Assembly (NCBI GenBank): GCA_020053105.1
Contig: JAGVNU010000080.1
Coordinates: 1-59,851 of the forward strand
Length of the DNA: 59,851 nucleotides
Source: Thermodesulfovibrionia bacterium
GTDB lineage: Bacteria; Nitrospirota; Thermodesulfovibrionia; UBA6902
Direction of reading: 5' to 3'
A program made the position numbers and the translations under genes. Below are positions 17,571 through 26,590 of this stretch, one piece after another. Within the stretch, counting starts at the first letter, position 1; each line of letters starts with the position of its first letter. The notes beneath the pieces were generated by a model. That model made no database searches. It saw only the letters and a list, made by a program, of their open reading frames with translations, and had not been told where the DNA came from.

Positions 17571-18992
17571 ATGATAAGAAGAACATTGAGTATGGTCCTG
17601 CTGATTACGGCAGATATTTTAACAATATTTTCAGTGCTGCAGGGGGCATTATATACAAGAAAAAATATCCTCCCGCATTTCGGGACGTTTCCGGAATTCC
17701 CCCCGATAGACTTTATGTTTTTCTGGTGGATCTTTCCGGTCTGGCTCTTTTTCCTCGCGTATGAGGGGCTGTACGCAAAGAGGTTTTCCTTCTGGGATGA
17801 GGTAAAGATGTTGTGGAAGGTTGTATTGTTTTCCACTCTGGCCACGTTTGCGATCCTCTATCTGAGTAAGTCAGGGGAACAGGTATCAAGGACCGTCCTT
17901 GTACTGACAGGCATTATTGCCGTCCCGGTGCTTCCGGTGATCAGGACGAATGCAAAGAAACTATTGATATATACGGGACTGCTCAACAGCAAGGTCCTTG
18001 TCCTGGGAGCAGGGAAGACGGGAGAACTTATATTAAATGCATTAAGAAGAGACAGGAATCTCGGGCTGAATGTCGTAGGTTTTCTTGATGATGATCCCGT
18101 AAAAATAGGTGAAAGAATCGGGGGAATAAAAATTCATGCCGGAGTGGATAAGGTGCAAAAGTATATCGGCAGGTGCGGTATAGAAAGCGTCGTGATTGCG
18201 ATGCCGGGTTATGAAAAGAAAAAATTTGTATCTCTGGTCAACAAGCTCCAGCACAAGGCCCGGAACATTATACTGATTCCCGATCTGTTTGGAATAACAG
18301 TATTGGGAACTAACCTTCTGCATTTCTTCCAGGACCAGGCAATTGGGCTTGAGGTCAAAAATAATCTGGCCCGGCCCCTGAATATATTAATAAAAAAACT
18401 TTTTGATCTGATATCGAGTTGTATTCTCCTTCTCCTGCTGGCCATCCCGATGATTATCATAGCTGCAGTGATAAGAGCTACTTCGGCCGGGCCTGCCATA
18501 TTTTCACAGATACGCATCGGCAGGAATGACAGGCCATTTAAATGTTACAAGTTCAGGACCATGTATAATGATGCTGAGGAGAGGCTTAACGCACTTCTTG
18601 AAAACAGCAGTGAGGCCAGGAGCGAGTGGGACCATCGCTGGAAGCTTTCGAATGACCCGAGGATTACAAAAATCGGCAGGTTTCTTAGAGAGACCTCGCT
18701 GGACGAATTGCCCCAGATATTTAATGTACTAAAGGGAGATATGAGCCTCGTGGGTCCGCGTCCTGTTACCAGGCAGGAAATAGACGAATATTACAAAGAC
18801 CAGGCAAAGCTTTGCTTCGGCGTGCCGCCGGGTGTTACCGGCCTGTGGCAGGTAAGCGGCAGGAGCAACACTGCTTATGATTACAGGGTCACCCTTGATT
18901 CATGGTATGTACGGAACTGGAATTTGTGGCTTGATATTGTTATCCTTTTCAAAACAGTCAGTGTAGTCATTAAAAAAGAAGGGGCAGTATAA
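17571..18992 (+). CDS. Polyprenyl glycosylphosphotransferase (exopolysaccharide/O-antigen initiation)
   Basis: 473 residues. Four or five N-terminal membrane helices (1-130), a Rossmann-like domain with VLVLGAGKTGELIL (about 144-157), then a membrane re-entrant helix and the bacterial sugar-transferase domain (about 270-473) with QIRIGRNDRPFKCYKFRTM, LDELPQIFNVLKGDMSLVGPRP and GVTGLWQVSGRS. This is the WbaP/EpsE type that transfers a sugar 1-phosphate onto undecaprenyl phosphate to start a repeat unit on the cytoplasmic face. No other polysaccharide gene is adjacent. Confidence 0.93.
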   Translation: MIRRTLSMVLLITADILTIFSVLQGALYTRKNILPHFGTFPEFPPIDFMFFWWIFPVWLFFLAYEGLYAKRFSFWDEVKMLWKVVLFSTLATFAILYLSKSGEQVSRTVLVLTGIIAVPVLPVIRTNAKKLLIYTGLLNSKVLVLGAGKTGELILNALRRDRNLGLNVVGFLDDDPVKIGERIGGIKIHAGVDKVQKYIGRCGIESVVIAMPGYEKKKFVSLVNKLQHKARNIILIPDLFGITVLGTNLLHFFQDQAIGLEVKNNLARPLNILIKKLFDLISSCILLLLLAIPMIIIAAVIRATSAGPAIFSQIRIGRNDRPFKCYKFRTMYNDAEERLNALLENSSEARSEWDHRWKLSNDPRITKIGRFLRETSLDELPQIFNVLKGDMSLVGPRPVTRQEIDEYYKDQAKLCFGVPPGVTGLWQVSGRSNTAYDYRVTLDSWYVRNWNLWLDIVILFKTVSVVIKKEGAV

Positions 18993-19030
18993 AAATATAA
19001 TAGACCCGAATTAATAAAAAGGAGGAAACC

Positions 19031-19189
19031 ATGGAAAAATGGAAATGCAATGTCTGCGGTTATGTTTATAATCCTGAAGAAGGGGACCCTGACGGCGGTA
19101 TTGAACCTAATACCCCTTTTGAAAAAATCCCGGATGACTGGGTATGCCCGGTTTGCGGCGCCTCAAAGGACCAGTTCGAAAAAGTCTGA
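19031..19189 (+). CDS. Rubredoxin
   Basis: 52 residues from the ATG at 19031, behind a perfect GGAGG. It has the two iron-binding knuckles CNVCGY (7-12) and CPVCGA (39-44) around the usual [12 protein letters not shown] loop and PDDWVCP. It carries one Fe(Cys)4 centre and serves as a small cytoplasmic electron carrier, often to superoxide or peroxide reductases in anaerobes. It follows the glycosylphosphotransferase by 38 bp. A G/C-rich palindrome starts 8 bases after the stop. Confidence 0.96.
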   Translation: MEKWKCNVCGYVYNPEEGDPDGGIEPNTPFEKIPDDWVCPVCGASKDQFEKV

Positions 19190-19196
19190 TAAGCCC

Positions 19197-19220
19197 AGGG
19201 GCATGGCCCGCCATGCCCCT
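19197..19220. repeat. Palindrome AGGGGCATGG...CCATGCCCCT
   Basis: Ten bases on each side (19197-19206 and 19211-19220) are perfectly complementary with a 4-base loop. It lies between the rubredoxin stop and the stop codon of the convergent 59-residue gene, whose TAG overlaps its right arm. It may act as a bidirectional transcription stop or a REP-like element. Related GGGGC palindromes occur at 2892 and 41343. Confidence 0.6.
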
Positions 19221-19398
19221 ACTCAATATTAAATACGGCCACTTCCTTCACTCCGGGGATATATTCGCCCACAGGAACAAGCTTTTTCCCTTCGTCTATG
19301 CATCCGATTATGATGGTCCACAACTGGTTGAGTTCCTCTTTTTCCCTCGCGTTTTCCGGCGTCATTCTAAGCAGACTGCCTTCCAGCTCGATTCTCAT
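19219..19398 (-). CDS. Small conserved-looking protein, 59 residues
   Basis: From an ATG at 19398, 9 bases after AGGAGG, the frame reads MRIELEGSLLRMTPENAREK and ends VGEYIPGVKEVAVFNIE with a TAG at 19219. The strong ribosome-binding site, balanced amino-acid composition and regular beta-alpha-beta pattern argue that it is real. No Cys or metal motif; one cysteine (IIGCIDEGKK). The family is not recognised. It is convergent with rubredoxin. Confidence 0.6.
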   Translation of the reverse strand: MRIELEGSLLRMTPENAREKEELNQLWTIIIGCIDEGKKLVPVGEYIPGVKEVAVFNIE

Positions 19399-19654
19399 AA
19401 AGAGTCCTCCTTTTTAATCCATTTATCCTCTAACCCCAGTATATCAAAAAAAAGATGGGTTGCAAGGTCTTGGGGTCTGCATCATTGTTTATCACGGAGA
19501 TGTTGCCTCCATAGCTCTTAAATAACATGCTGCTATTGTACAAACCAATACTTAAAATTATTCCCACAAAAAAACGTCTGCTTTCTGTTAAAATTACTGA
19601 CACCACTCCAACAATAAGTTGTAAATTAATTACTGACTTACTATTAATTCAAAA

Positions 19655-21988
19655 ATGACGACCGAAGCAGATGCAAGAATGGTAATTGACCAGCTTCTTA
19701 AAGATGCAGGCTGGGATATCTTTAATAAAGCGCAGGTGTCCACCGAAGAACCGTCAGCGGATGGTCGTGCGGATTATCTGCTGAAAAATACCAGAACTCA
19801 GCCGTTGGCAATTATCGAAGCAAAACGCTTCTCGCTTGATCCATATAGCGCTAAGGTACAAGCAAAGGCATATGCACAATCTCTAAATGTTCCATTTATT
19901 CTCCTGAGTAATGGAAAAGAGCATTACTTATGGGATTACATTGACGGAGGAGATGCCCGCCCGATTCTCGGTATACCAACACAGGCAGATTTAGAAAGAC
20001 GAGCCAATCTCAAGATTCACCGGCGTGGATCATTACAAGAATGTTTAAACGCTATTCCGTATCCAGTGAAGTTTCGTTTTAAGGGTGAAGAAATAGAAGC
20101 CCGCCCTTACCAGTTGCAATGCTTGGAAAAAGCTGACGATGCGCTTATTGCCGGACGTCGCCGGATGCTTTTTGAAATGGCTACCGGCACAGGCAAGACA
20201 CTTGCTATTGCGATGCTTATGAAACGCTGGTTTCAGTCGGCAATCATATCAAGGGTTCTTTTCCTTGCTGACCGTATTGAGCTGGCAAAGCAGGCTAAAG
20301 AAACCTTTGATGACTATCTAAGAGATTGGCCGTCAACGTTACTTTACGGCGGGAAGAGAAGTCTGGAAGGACAGATTGTTGTAGGCACACTTGATACTAT
20401 TGCAGGACAATTGGGTGCAAATGGATTCGGACATGGTTATTTTGATCTGGTCATAACAGATGAATGCCATCGGTCAATCTATAATACTCACAGAGCTACC
20501 TTGGCCCATTTTGATGCTGTGCATATCGGCCTTACTGCAACACCAAATCCCGGTGAACTACGATGGATCAGCGATCATGAACGTCAGCTTGTAAAAAGCA
20601 CGTATCTCTTTTTCGATTGTTGGGACAGCGCAAAGAAGGAAGGCATGCCTTCCTTCTCTTACACATTACAGGAAGGCATCAGTGAGAGATTCCTTGCGAA
20701 CTATAAAATCTATTTAGCCGAAAGCAGGCTGACCTTCGAAGGGGCAACATGGGAGGAGGCTGATATTTCTTATGGAGATTGGGGACGCACTGCGGAATCG
20801 GAAGACAGGCTGAAGCTTATTATTGACGAATATTATCGAATCGAGGAAGAACGATCATTAGAGAGACCGAGAAAGACCATAGTTTTTGCCGTTTCTGAAA
20901 AACAGGCTGTTATACTTGAAAGGCTTTTTAATAAATTATTACCTGATGATGCCTGTCTCCGCATTGCCGGTCAATTAAACCGTTCTCCCAATCAGGTCAG
21001 ACAGGAATTTGCAAAGAAGATAACCTGTTACTCTAATAATGGAAATCCCAAGCCGATTATTGATCAGTTCAAATATGATCCTTTGCCGATCATCGCGGTC
21101 TCTGTAGATATGCTGGATACAGGCTATGATCATAAAGAAGTAGAAAACCTTGTTATGCTGCGCCCTACTAACTCGGCAATTAAATATGCGCAAATGCGCG
21201 GACGCGGGAGCCGTCTTTGTCCGAGAATTGGGAAAACGGAATTCTTAATTTATGACTTTGTTGATAATACGGAAAACTTCGATGATCCCGGAATGGAATA
21301 TCATCGCCCGAAAGAGGTCAGCGCCCATTACGGACTTAAACAGCCCGGTGAGACGGAAGCAGACGTTGATACAACACCTCCGCCATATCCTAAACCGAAA
21401 ACCCACGAGTTCTTCGTTATAGCAGAGGGGTCTCTTGAAGATGAATTCCGCCGCAGGGAGACGATTATTGTCGGACCTGAAGGATTGGCTATAGATAGAA
21501 AGACATATCAGGATATATGGAAAGACAGGATCATAGAACTTTATAAAACTGATCCTGCCGTTCAAAAAATATTCTCAGGCCAGGAATTAACCGAGCAGGA
21601 ATGGGAAGAGCTTGCAAGAAGGCTTAACTCTCCTGAATATTACTTTGATGAAAGAGCGCTTCGCAAGGCATTTGAGCAGCCGACCGGCTCTCTGACAGAT
21701 TTTGTCCGCGCTGCACTAGGACAATATAAATTCCCCACGCGGGAAGAGAGAATCGTAAATGTTTTTAATACGTGGGTAGCAGAACACTCCGACAGCATAA
21801 AGCCTGAACAATCCCAAATGTTGCGGCTTTTAGAGCGTCGCATATTGGAAGGAGATAAAATAGAAATGCGGATGTTCAGCCAGCCTCCTTTTTCTCTCTG
21901 GGGTGGTCGTGTTCGCATGGAACAATTATTCGGTAAGGATAATCTTGCCAGACTTGTAGAAGAATTAAATATACTGCTCGTTGCATGA
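19655..21988 (+). CDS. hsdR: Type I restriction enzyme R subunit (HsdR, EcoEI-like)
   Basis: 777 residues, the shorter EcoEI-type HsdR. The N-terminal nuclease carries Asp40 in GRADYLL and Glu55-Ala-Lys57 in IIEAKR. An SF2 translocase follows, with Walker A ATGTGKT (near residue 178), DECHRS and GLTATP, then helicase motifs including QMRGRGSR. A C-terminal domain (about 560-777) binds the methylase core. It would translocate and cut unmodified DNA. It starts the operon; its stop is 10 bp before hsdM. The upstream 250 bp are A/T-rich without an obvious promoter. Confidence 0.93.
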   Translation: MTTEADARMVIDQLLKDAGWDIFNKAQVSTEEPSADGRADYLLKNTRTQPLAIIEAKRFSLDPYSAKVQAKAYAQSLNVPFILLSNGKEHYLWDYIDGGDARPILGIPTQADLERRANLKIHRRGSLQECLNAIPYPVKFRFKGEEIEARPYQLQCLEKADDALIAGRRRMLFEMATGTGKTLAIAMLMKRWFQSAIISRVLFLADRIELAKQAKETFDDYLRDWPSTLLYGGKRSLEGQIVVGTLDTIAGQLGANGFGHGYFDLVITDECHRSIYNTHRATLAHFDAVHIGLTATPNPGELRWISDHERQLVKSTYLFFDCWDSAKKEGMPSFSYTLQEGISERFLANYKIYLAESRLTFEGATWEEADISYGDWGRTAESEDRLKLIIDEYYRIEEERSLERPRKTIVFAVSEKQAVILERLFNKLLPDDACLRIAGQLNRSPNQVRQEFAKKITCYSNNGNPKPIIDQFKYDPLPIIAVSVDMLDTGYDHKEVENLVMLRPTNSAIKYAQMRGRGSRLCPRIGKTEFLIYDFVDNTENFDDPGMEYHRPKEVSAHYGLKQPGETEADVDTTPPPYPKPKTHEFFVIAEGSLEDEFRRRETIIVGPEGLAIDRKTYQDIWKDRIIELYKTDPAVQKIFSGQELTEQEWEELARRLNSPEYYFDERALRKAFEQPTGSLTDFVRAALGQYKFPTREERIVNVFNTWVAEHSDSIKPEQSQMLRLLERRILEGDKIEMRMFSQPPFSLWGGRVRMEQLFGKDNLARLVEELNILLVA

Positions 21989-21998
21989 AGGGACAAGA

Positions 21999-23537
21999 AT
22001 GGACTCAGGAGAACTGCAAAATACACTAAAGCGTCTGTGCAAGGTGATGTGGGAGGCAAATGTCTCAAATCCCATCACCTACGTTACGCAAATATCTTAT
22101 TTGCTCTTTCTGAAAATGCTTGAAGAGATGGATGTCGAGCAAAAGGAAGCAGGCAATGGCAATTACAAAAGCCTGTTCCGCAAGTATAAGATTGGAAATC
22201 GTGAGATAGATTTTGAGCCGCTCCGATGGAGTAAGCTTACTTCCGATCCCGACAACGAGCGGATGCTCCGCACTTTACGCGATACCCTTCCACAGTTTGC
22301 TGAACACCCATTACTCTCTCAAGGAGCAAAGACTATATTTGAAAATGCCTCTGTCGTCATTCCAAATGGGGCAGCCCTGCGTCGCGCTGTTGATATAATC
22401 AATCCCATTTCTTTTATGGCAGAAGATGCGGATGTCAAAGGCGACCTCTTTGAAATCCTATCAAGCGACCTCGGCAGTCAAAAGAAGGCCGCACAATTCC
22501 GCACACCCCGTCATCTCATCCGAGTAATAACTGAAATGGTTGATCCAAAGATTGGCGAAACCATTTGTGATCCGGCATGTGGCACCGGAGGATTTTTGAT
22601 TGCAGCATATGAACATATCTTGCTGAATAACACGAGTCCTGAATTTGTACGCGAGACAATCGGTCCATATGGTTTGTCTGTGCGCAGAGGGATTGGGGAT
22701 AAACTTAAGCGCAAGCAGTGGGATTTTTTGCAAACAGGCGCCATACATGGTTTTGAAAGCGATCCAGATATTATGCGTATGGCGGCTATGAATGCCGTGC
22801 TCCATCAATTTGACCATTCACCTATGGTTCGCAGAGACTCCATCTGCGGCAGCGAAGATAAATGGGATGAGGTGCAGTTTGATGTGATTTTAGAAAATCC
22901 CCCTTTTTCAGGGGCACGTTCTGATGCAAAGCGGTCTCTTCGTATTGAAAAAGGTGACAAGTATGTGCTTTTTCTTGCTCATGCAATGCGTAGCTTACAT
23001 TCCGGCGGGCGAGCAGGTATTATATTTCCGAACGGCCTCATGTTTGGAGATTCAGGCAGCCATATAGAAGTAAAGCGTCGCTTGCTGAAAGAATTCGATC
23101 TTCAAGCAGTTGTTACCCTTCCCAAAGGGATGTTCGAGCCTTATACTCCTAATCCAACCTGCTTCTTTGTTTTTCAGAAAACAGGTAAGCCTACTAAAAA
23201 TGTCTGGTTCTATCGGTTGCAAGGGGATGGATCAACTCTTAGTAAAGCTCGAAAATTCGGCCCTCAATACCGCAATGACTTTCCCGATCTATTAACCAAA
23301 TGGCCCAAACGCAAGACAGAGGAAGGACGCGCATGGCTCGTTCCTGCGAAACGTATTGAAGAGAAAAACTACAATATGACTCTATCAGGCTTGGGACTAA
23401 TTGAGCCGGGTAAAGTAGAGCACGCAGAACCGGACGAGATACTTGAAACCGTAGAGATAAAGACAGAGAAACTTTTAACCATTGTAAAAGAGATGAGAGA
23501 ACTATTAATAGAAAGTAATGGTAATGAATCGAAATAA
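21999..23537 (+). CDS. hsdM: Type I restriction-modification methyltransferase subunit (HsdM)
   Basis: 512 residues from the ATG at 21999 (MDSGELQNTLKRL), after AAGGGACAAG; an upstream in-frame start at 21981 overlaps hsdR and is less likely. HsdM_N helical domain (1-150), then an N6-adenine methylase with the SAM motif DPACGTGGFL and the catalytic ENPPFSG (NPPF motif IV). Two HsdM with one HsdS methylate the recognition site and protect host DNA. It overlaps hsdS by about 20 bp. Confidence 0.95.
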   Translation: MDSGELQNTLKRLCKVMWEANVSNPITYVTQISYLLFLKMLEEMDVEQKEAGNGNYKSLFRKYKIGNREIDFEPLRWSKLTSDPDNERMLRTLRDTLPQFAEHPLLSQGAKTIFENASVVIPNGAALRRAVDIINPISFMAEDADVKGDLFEILSSDLGSQKKAAQFRTPRHLIRVITEMVDPKIGETICDPACGTGGFLIAAYEHILLNNTSPEFVRETIGPYGLSVRRGIGDKLKRKQWDFLQTGAIHGFESDPDIMRMAAMNAVLHQFDHSPMVRRDSICGSEDKWDEVQFDVILENPPFSGARSDAKRSLRIEKGDKYVLFLAHAMRSLHSGGRAGIIFPNGLMFGDSGSHIEVKRRLLKEFDLQAVVTLPKGMFEPYTPNPTCFFVFQKTGKPTKNVWFYRLQGDGSTLSKARKFGPQYRNDFPDLLTKWPKRKTEEGRAWLVPAKRIEEKNYNMTLSGLGLIEPGKVEHAEPDEILETVEIKTEKLLTIVKEMRELLIESNGNESK

Positions 23538-24675
23538 ATTACCACCAGGATGGGAGTGGAGAAATCTTGGTGGAGTAAATGGGTTTAAAGCTGCTTGCCA
23601 GTTTTTAGACAATTTCAGGTCTCCGGTTAATGGAAACGAGAGAGCTAAACGCCCCGGACCTTATCAATATTATGGAGCAAATGGACAACAGGGATGGATT
23701 GATGGCTATTTGTTTGATGAAGAACTGGTTTTGTTAGCCGAGGATGGAGGTTTTTTTTTCGATTCTATAAAGCCCGCATCTTACAGAGTTTCGGGTAAAT
23801 GCTGGGTTAATAATCATGCCCACGTTCTCAGACCGTTAAATGATGTAGACGCTGATTGGTTACATTTTACTCTTTCATTTGCTGATTACAGTTCATTTAT
23901 TCCTGAACCCATTAGGCCAAAACTCAATCAAAAAAATGCAAAGCTTATAGAAGTACCAATCCCACCGCTGTCCGAACAAAAGAGAATAGTTGTTCGTATA
24001 AAAAATCAGACTTCTCGTAGCGAAGAAATCAAGCAAAGATTGTTAGAAATGGAGGAGGATTTGAATGGTACGCTGCGTGGCGTATATGCAGATATTATTA
24101 AAGATGTTGAATATCACCCTATGTCTGAAGTAGCCCCTCTCGTCCGCCGATCAATTAAAGTCGAACTGTCAGCCCAATATCCTGAGTTAGGAATACGGTC
24201 ATTCGGCAAGGGCACATTTCATAAGCCGGCGCTCACTGGAAAGGAACTGGGCTCAAAAAGAATATTTACAATAGAAGTAGGCGATCTGCTCTTTAATATA
24301 GTTTTTGCATGGGAGGGAGCAGTTGCTATTGCAAAACATGAAGACAATGGACGTGTAGGCTCTCATCGATTCTTGACTTGTGTTCCTCAAAAAGGTATTG
24401 CTACCTCAGCATTTCTCTGTTTTCACTTCCTTACTGAAAAAGGGCTTCATGATTTAGGTGATGCATCTCCGGGAGGGGCAGGAAGAAACCGGACACTTGG
24501 GCTAAAGTCGCTGGATAGAATCAAAGTGCCGGTGCCACCTTATGAAAAGCAGGTCTGGTTTAGTCGTCTTTGGGAGAAAGCTAATGCAGCAAGGCAATTA
24601 CAGAACGAAATATCATCTGATTTAGCCGCCTTTACACCAGCTTTGCTGGCTAAAGCCTTTCGAGGCGAATTGTAA
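23518..24675 (+). CDS. hsdS: Type I restriction-modification specificity subunit (HsdS)
   Basis: 385 residues. Two target-recognition domains, each closed by a conserved helical spacer: IPIPPLSEQKRIVVRI (about 150) and VPVPPYEKQVWFSRL (about 340). They set the two halves of a bipartite recognition sequence. The first domain begins KLPPGWEWRNLG, typical of HsdS. The start is at 23518 or 23524, both inside hsdM. Its stop overlaps the ATG of the next gene (TAATG), so the downstream STAS/ATPase is part of the same operon. Confidence 0.93.
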   Translation: MVMNRNKLPPGWEWRNLGGVNGFKAACQFLDNFRSPVNGNERAKRPGPYQYYGANGQQGWIDGYLFDEELVLLAEDGGFFFDSIKPASYRVSGKCWVNNHAHVLRPLNDVDADWLHFTLSFADYSSFIPEPIRPKLNQKNAKLIEVPIPPLSEQKRIVVRIKNQTSRSEEIKQRLLEMEEDLNGTLRGVYADIIKDVEYHPMSEVAPLVRRSIKVELSAQYPELGIRSFGKGTFHKPALTGKELGSKRIFTIEVGDLLFNIVFAWEGAVAIAKHEDNGRVGSHRFLTCVPQKGIATSAFLCFHFLTEKGLHDLGDASPGGAGRNRTLGLKSLDRIKVPVPPYEKQVWFSRLWEKANAARQLQNEISSDLAAFTPALLAKAFRGEL

Positions 24676-25559
24676 TGACGACTATTTATATTCCAACAAT
24701 CAATGATGACCTATCAGACTTTGACAAGCTCTTTACTCTCTGGAATCAGGTTAATGATGACAATTTAAATGTTACCTTTGACTTTTCATATTGTTATTTC
24801 CTGAGGCAAAATGCAGTCGCTTTTCTTGGAGGACTTGCTCGGTTGATACAAAACAGGTCGGGAATGGTTTCTTTCAACTGGGACTCTATGCGAGAAGAAA
24901 TTCGTTCGAATCTTGGGAAAAGCGGATTTCTAAACTCCCTCGGTCACGGAGGCAGCTTTTGGACAGGGAACACGATTCCATATAGAGAAAATTTGACCTT
25001 TGAGAAGAGGAACGTCGTTGACTATTTAAAATTATATTGGCTTGGCAAAGGCTGGGTTAACGTTAGCAGTCTATTAAGGGATGCAATAGTCGTCACGGTT
25101 TTAGAGATTTATATTAATGCGTTTGAACATGGTGAATCTCCTATCGGCATATTCAGTTGTGGACAGCATTATCCGAATCTTCATGTGCTGAAACTTTCTG
25201 TGGCGGACTTCGGTGTAGGTATCCCCTCAAATGTGCGGTATTTTTTTAAGGATGATTCTCGATTTAAGTCTTTAAGCGCTGCAAGTTGTCTGAAATGGGC
25301 CTTTGAATCAGGAACAACGACCAAGCCTAATGGTACAAGCCGGGGAATGGGACTTGATCTGCTGAAAAATTTTGTAAAAATTAATAAAGGCAGGCTTGAA
25401 ATATTCAGCCATGAAGGTTATGCTTTAATCAGTGAGACTCAGGAGACCTTTATGAATCGGGACTCATTTTTCGAGGGGACGCTTGTAAATATTACTCTTC
25501 AATGCGACGAATCATATTATCGGCTTTCTTCTGAGGTTGTTGACGAACCGATCTTTTAA
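24675..25559 (+). CDS. STAS-like plus GHKL (histidine-kinase-like) ATPase protein
   Basis: 294 residues, no membrane segment or sensor domain. Residues 1-90 look like a STAS-type fold (NVTFDFSYCYFLRQNAVAFL, then a helix ending NLGKSGF). Residues 125-275 are a GHKL ATPase with N-box Glu144-x3-Asn148-x3-His152 (EIYINAFEHGES), G1 box DFGVGIP (178-184) and G2 box GTSRGMGLDLL (220-230). There is no phospho-acceptor His domain, so it resembles anti-sigma kinases (SpoIIAB/RsbW/RsbT) rather than two-component kinases. ATG overlaps the hsdS stop. Followed after 13 bp by a STAS-like protein, its natural partner. The target is inferred to be the PIN protein. Confidence 0.78.
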   Translation: MTTIYIPTINDDLSDFDKLFTLWNQVNDDNLNVTFDFSYCYFLRQNAVAFLGGLARLIQNRSGMVSFNWDSMREEIRSNLGKSGFLNSLGHGGSFWTGNTIPYRENLTFEKRNVVDYLKLYWLGKGWVNVSSLLRDAIVVTVLEIYINAFEHGESPIGIFSCGQHYPNLHVLKLSVADFGVGIPSNVRYFFKDDSRFKSLSAASCLKWAFESGTTTKPNGTSRGMGLDLLKNFVKINKGRLEIFSHEGYALISETQETFMNRDSFFEGTLVNITLQCDESYYRLSSEVVDEPIF

Positions 25560-25572
25560 GAGGGAGGACATC

Positions 25573-25920
25573 ATGAAAATAGATGTATTCAACATAATCG
25601 GCGAAAATTGTATTACCCTGGAAGACGGTCATAAAATCTATGACATGATCCATCCGGACTTATCGGCAGGTAATAATGTTGAACTTGATTTTGAGAATGT
25701 AAAAATATTCGCTTCTCCTTTTTTTAATTCGGCAATCGGGCAGCTGCTCAAAGACCTTAAACCTGAAGACCTTAACCGGCTTCTTAAAATAACCAACTTA
25801 ACCGCAACAGGCATGTCGGTTCTTAAGCGAGTTATAGAAAACGCCAAGGAATATTACTCCAACCCGGACATGCGTAAGGCTGTTGATGACGTCTTACTGG
25901 AACAGTCTCAAAACTTATAA
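25573..25920 (+). CDS. STAS-like (DUF4325-type) protein
   Basis: 115 residues from the ATG at 25573 behind GAGGGAGGACATC. The pattern NNVELDFENVKIFASPFFNSAIGQLL (about residues 34-59) and a following LKITNLTATGMSVLKRVIENA matches DUF4325, a STAS-like family usually encoded beside GHKL ATPases. Ser48 or Ser53 sits where anti-anti-sigma factors are phosphorylated. It probably binds the ATPase and is phosphorylated by it. Its TAA overlaps the ATG of the PIN gene, so stoichiometry is tightly coupled. Confidence 0.75.
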   Translation: MKIDVFNIIGENCITLEDGHKIYDMIHPDLSAGNNVELDFENVKIFASPFFNSAIGQLLKDLKPEDLNRLLKITNLTATGMSVLKRVIENAKEYYSNPDMRKAVDDVLLEQSQNL

Positions 25921-26549
25921 TGCCGGTGCAATATGCGATAAAAGCAGCCGTAATTGACCTTCGTAATGATACCCCTCGACAATATGATCTTTTCCTTGTT
26001 GATTCAAATGTATGGTACTGGACTACTTACACACGAGTTAATCTTGCCGATACTCCACCAAGACAATACCAGATTAACGACTATCCTCTATATATTAGCA
26101 AGGCTCTTTCAGTGAAAAGCAAATTACTCCGATGCGGTCTTTCGTTGGCTGAACTGTCACATCTGATTGAGAAGACCGAGTTAGAGATTTTCGCCAGAAC
26201 CACAGGCTTCGACAAGAAGAAAAAGAAGGAATACCGCCATAATAATACTTCGCAACGAGCAAATGTCGTCACAGAGGTGCAAACCGCATGGGATCAGATC
26301 AAGTCAATGTCTCAATCACTTGAACTCCAAATTGATGACACCATTACAGACGCAGCATTATCACGGTTTTCTACACAACCGCTTGACGGATACGACTTGT
26401 TTATTCTGGAAGCTATTTCGAAAGCAGGAGTGGTTAAAGTCATAACTGATGATGGGGACTATGTTACTGTTCCGGGCATCCAGGTCTTCACCGCAAATCG
26501 AAGTGTAATTGCTACCGCTCAAAATCAGGGGAAATTGGTAATCAGATAA
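25920..26549 (+). CDS. PIN-domain nuclease, last gene of the RM operon
   Basis: 209 residues. Asp28 in LFLVDSNVWYW, Glu78 in LSLAELSHL, Asp156/Asp159 in PLDGYDLFILEA, and Asp177/Asp178 in VITDDGDY, followed by PGIQVFTANR, give the acidic quartet of PIN ribonucleases in the right order. A basic insertion (KKKKKEYRHN, about 99-108) may bind RNA. It starts at the ATG in TAATG of the STAS-like gene. There is no small antitoxin beside it; the STAS/ATPase pair seems to take that place. A toxic RNase role is inference. Confidence 0.72.
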   Translation: MPVQYAIKAAVIDLRNDTPRQYDLFLVDSNVWYWTTYTRVNLADTPPRQYQINDYPLYISKALSVKSKLLRCGLSLAELSHLIEKTELEIFARTTGFDKKKKKEYRHNNTSQRANVVTEVQTAWDQIKSMSQSLELQIDDTITDAALSRFSTQPLDGYDLFILEAISKAGVVKVITDDGDYVTVPGIQVFTANRSVIATAQNQGKLVIR

Positions 26550-26590
26550 AAATCGTATCGGTAATGATTCACTCAGGTGTGCCATCATAA

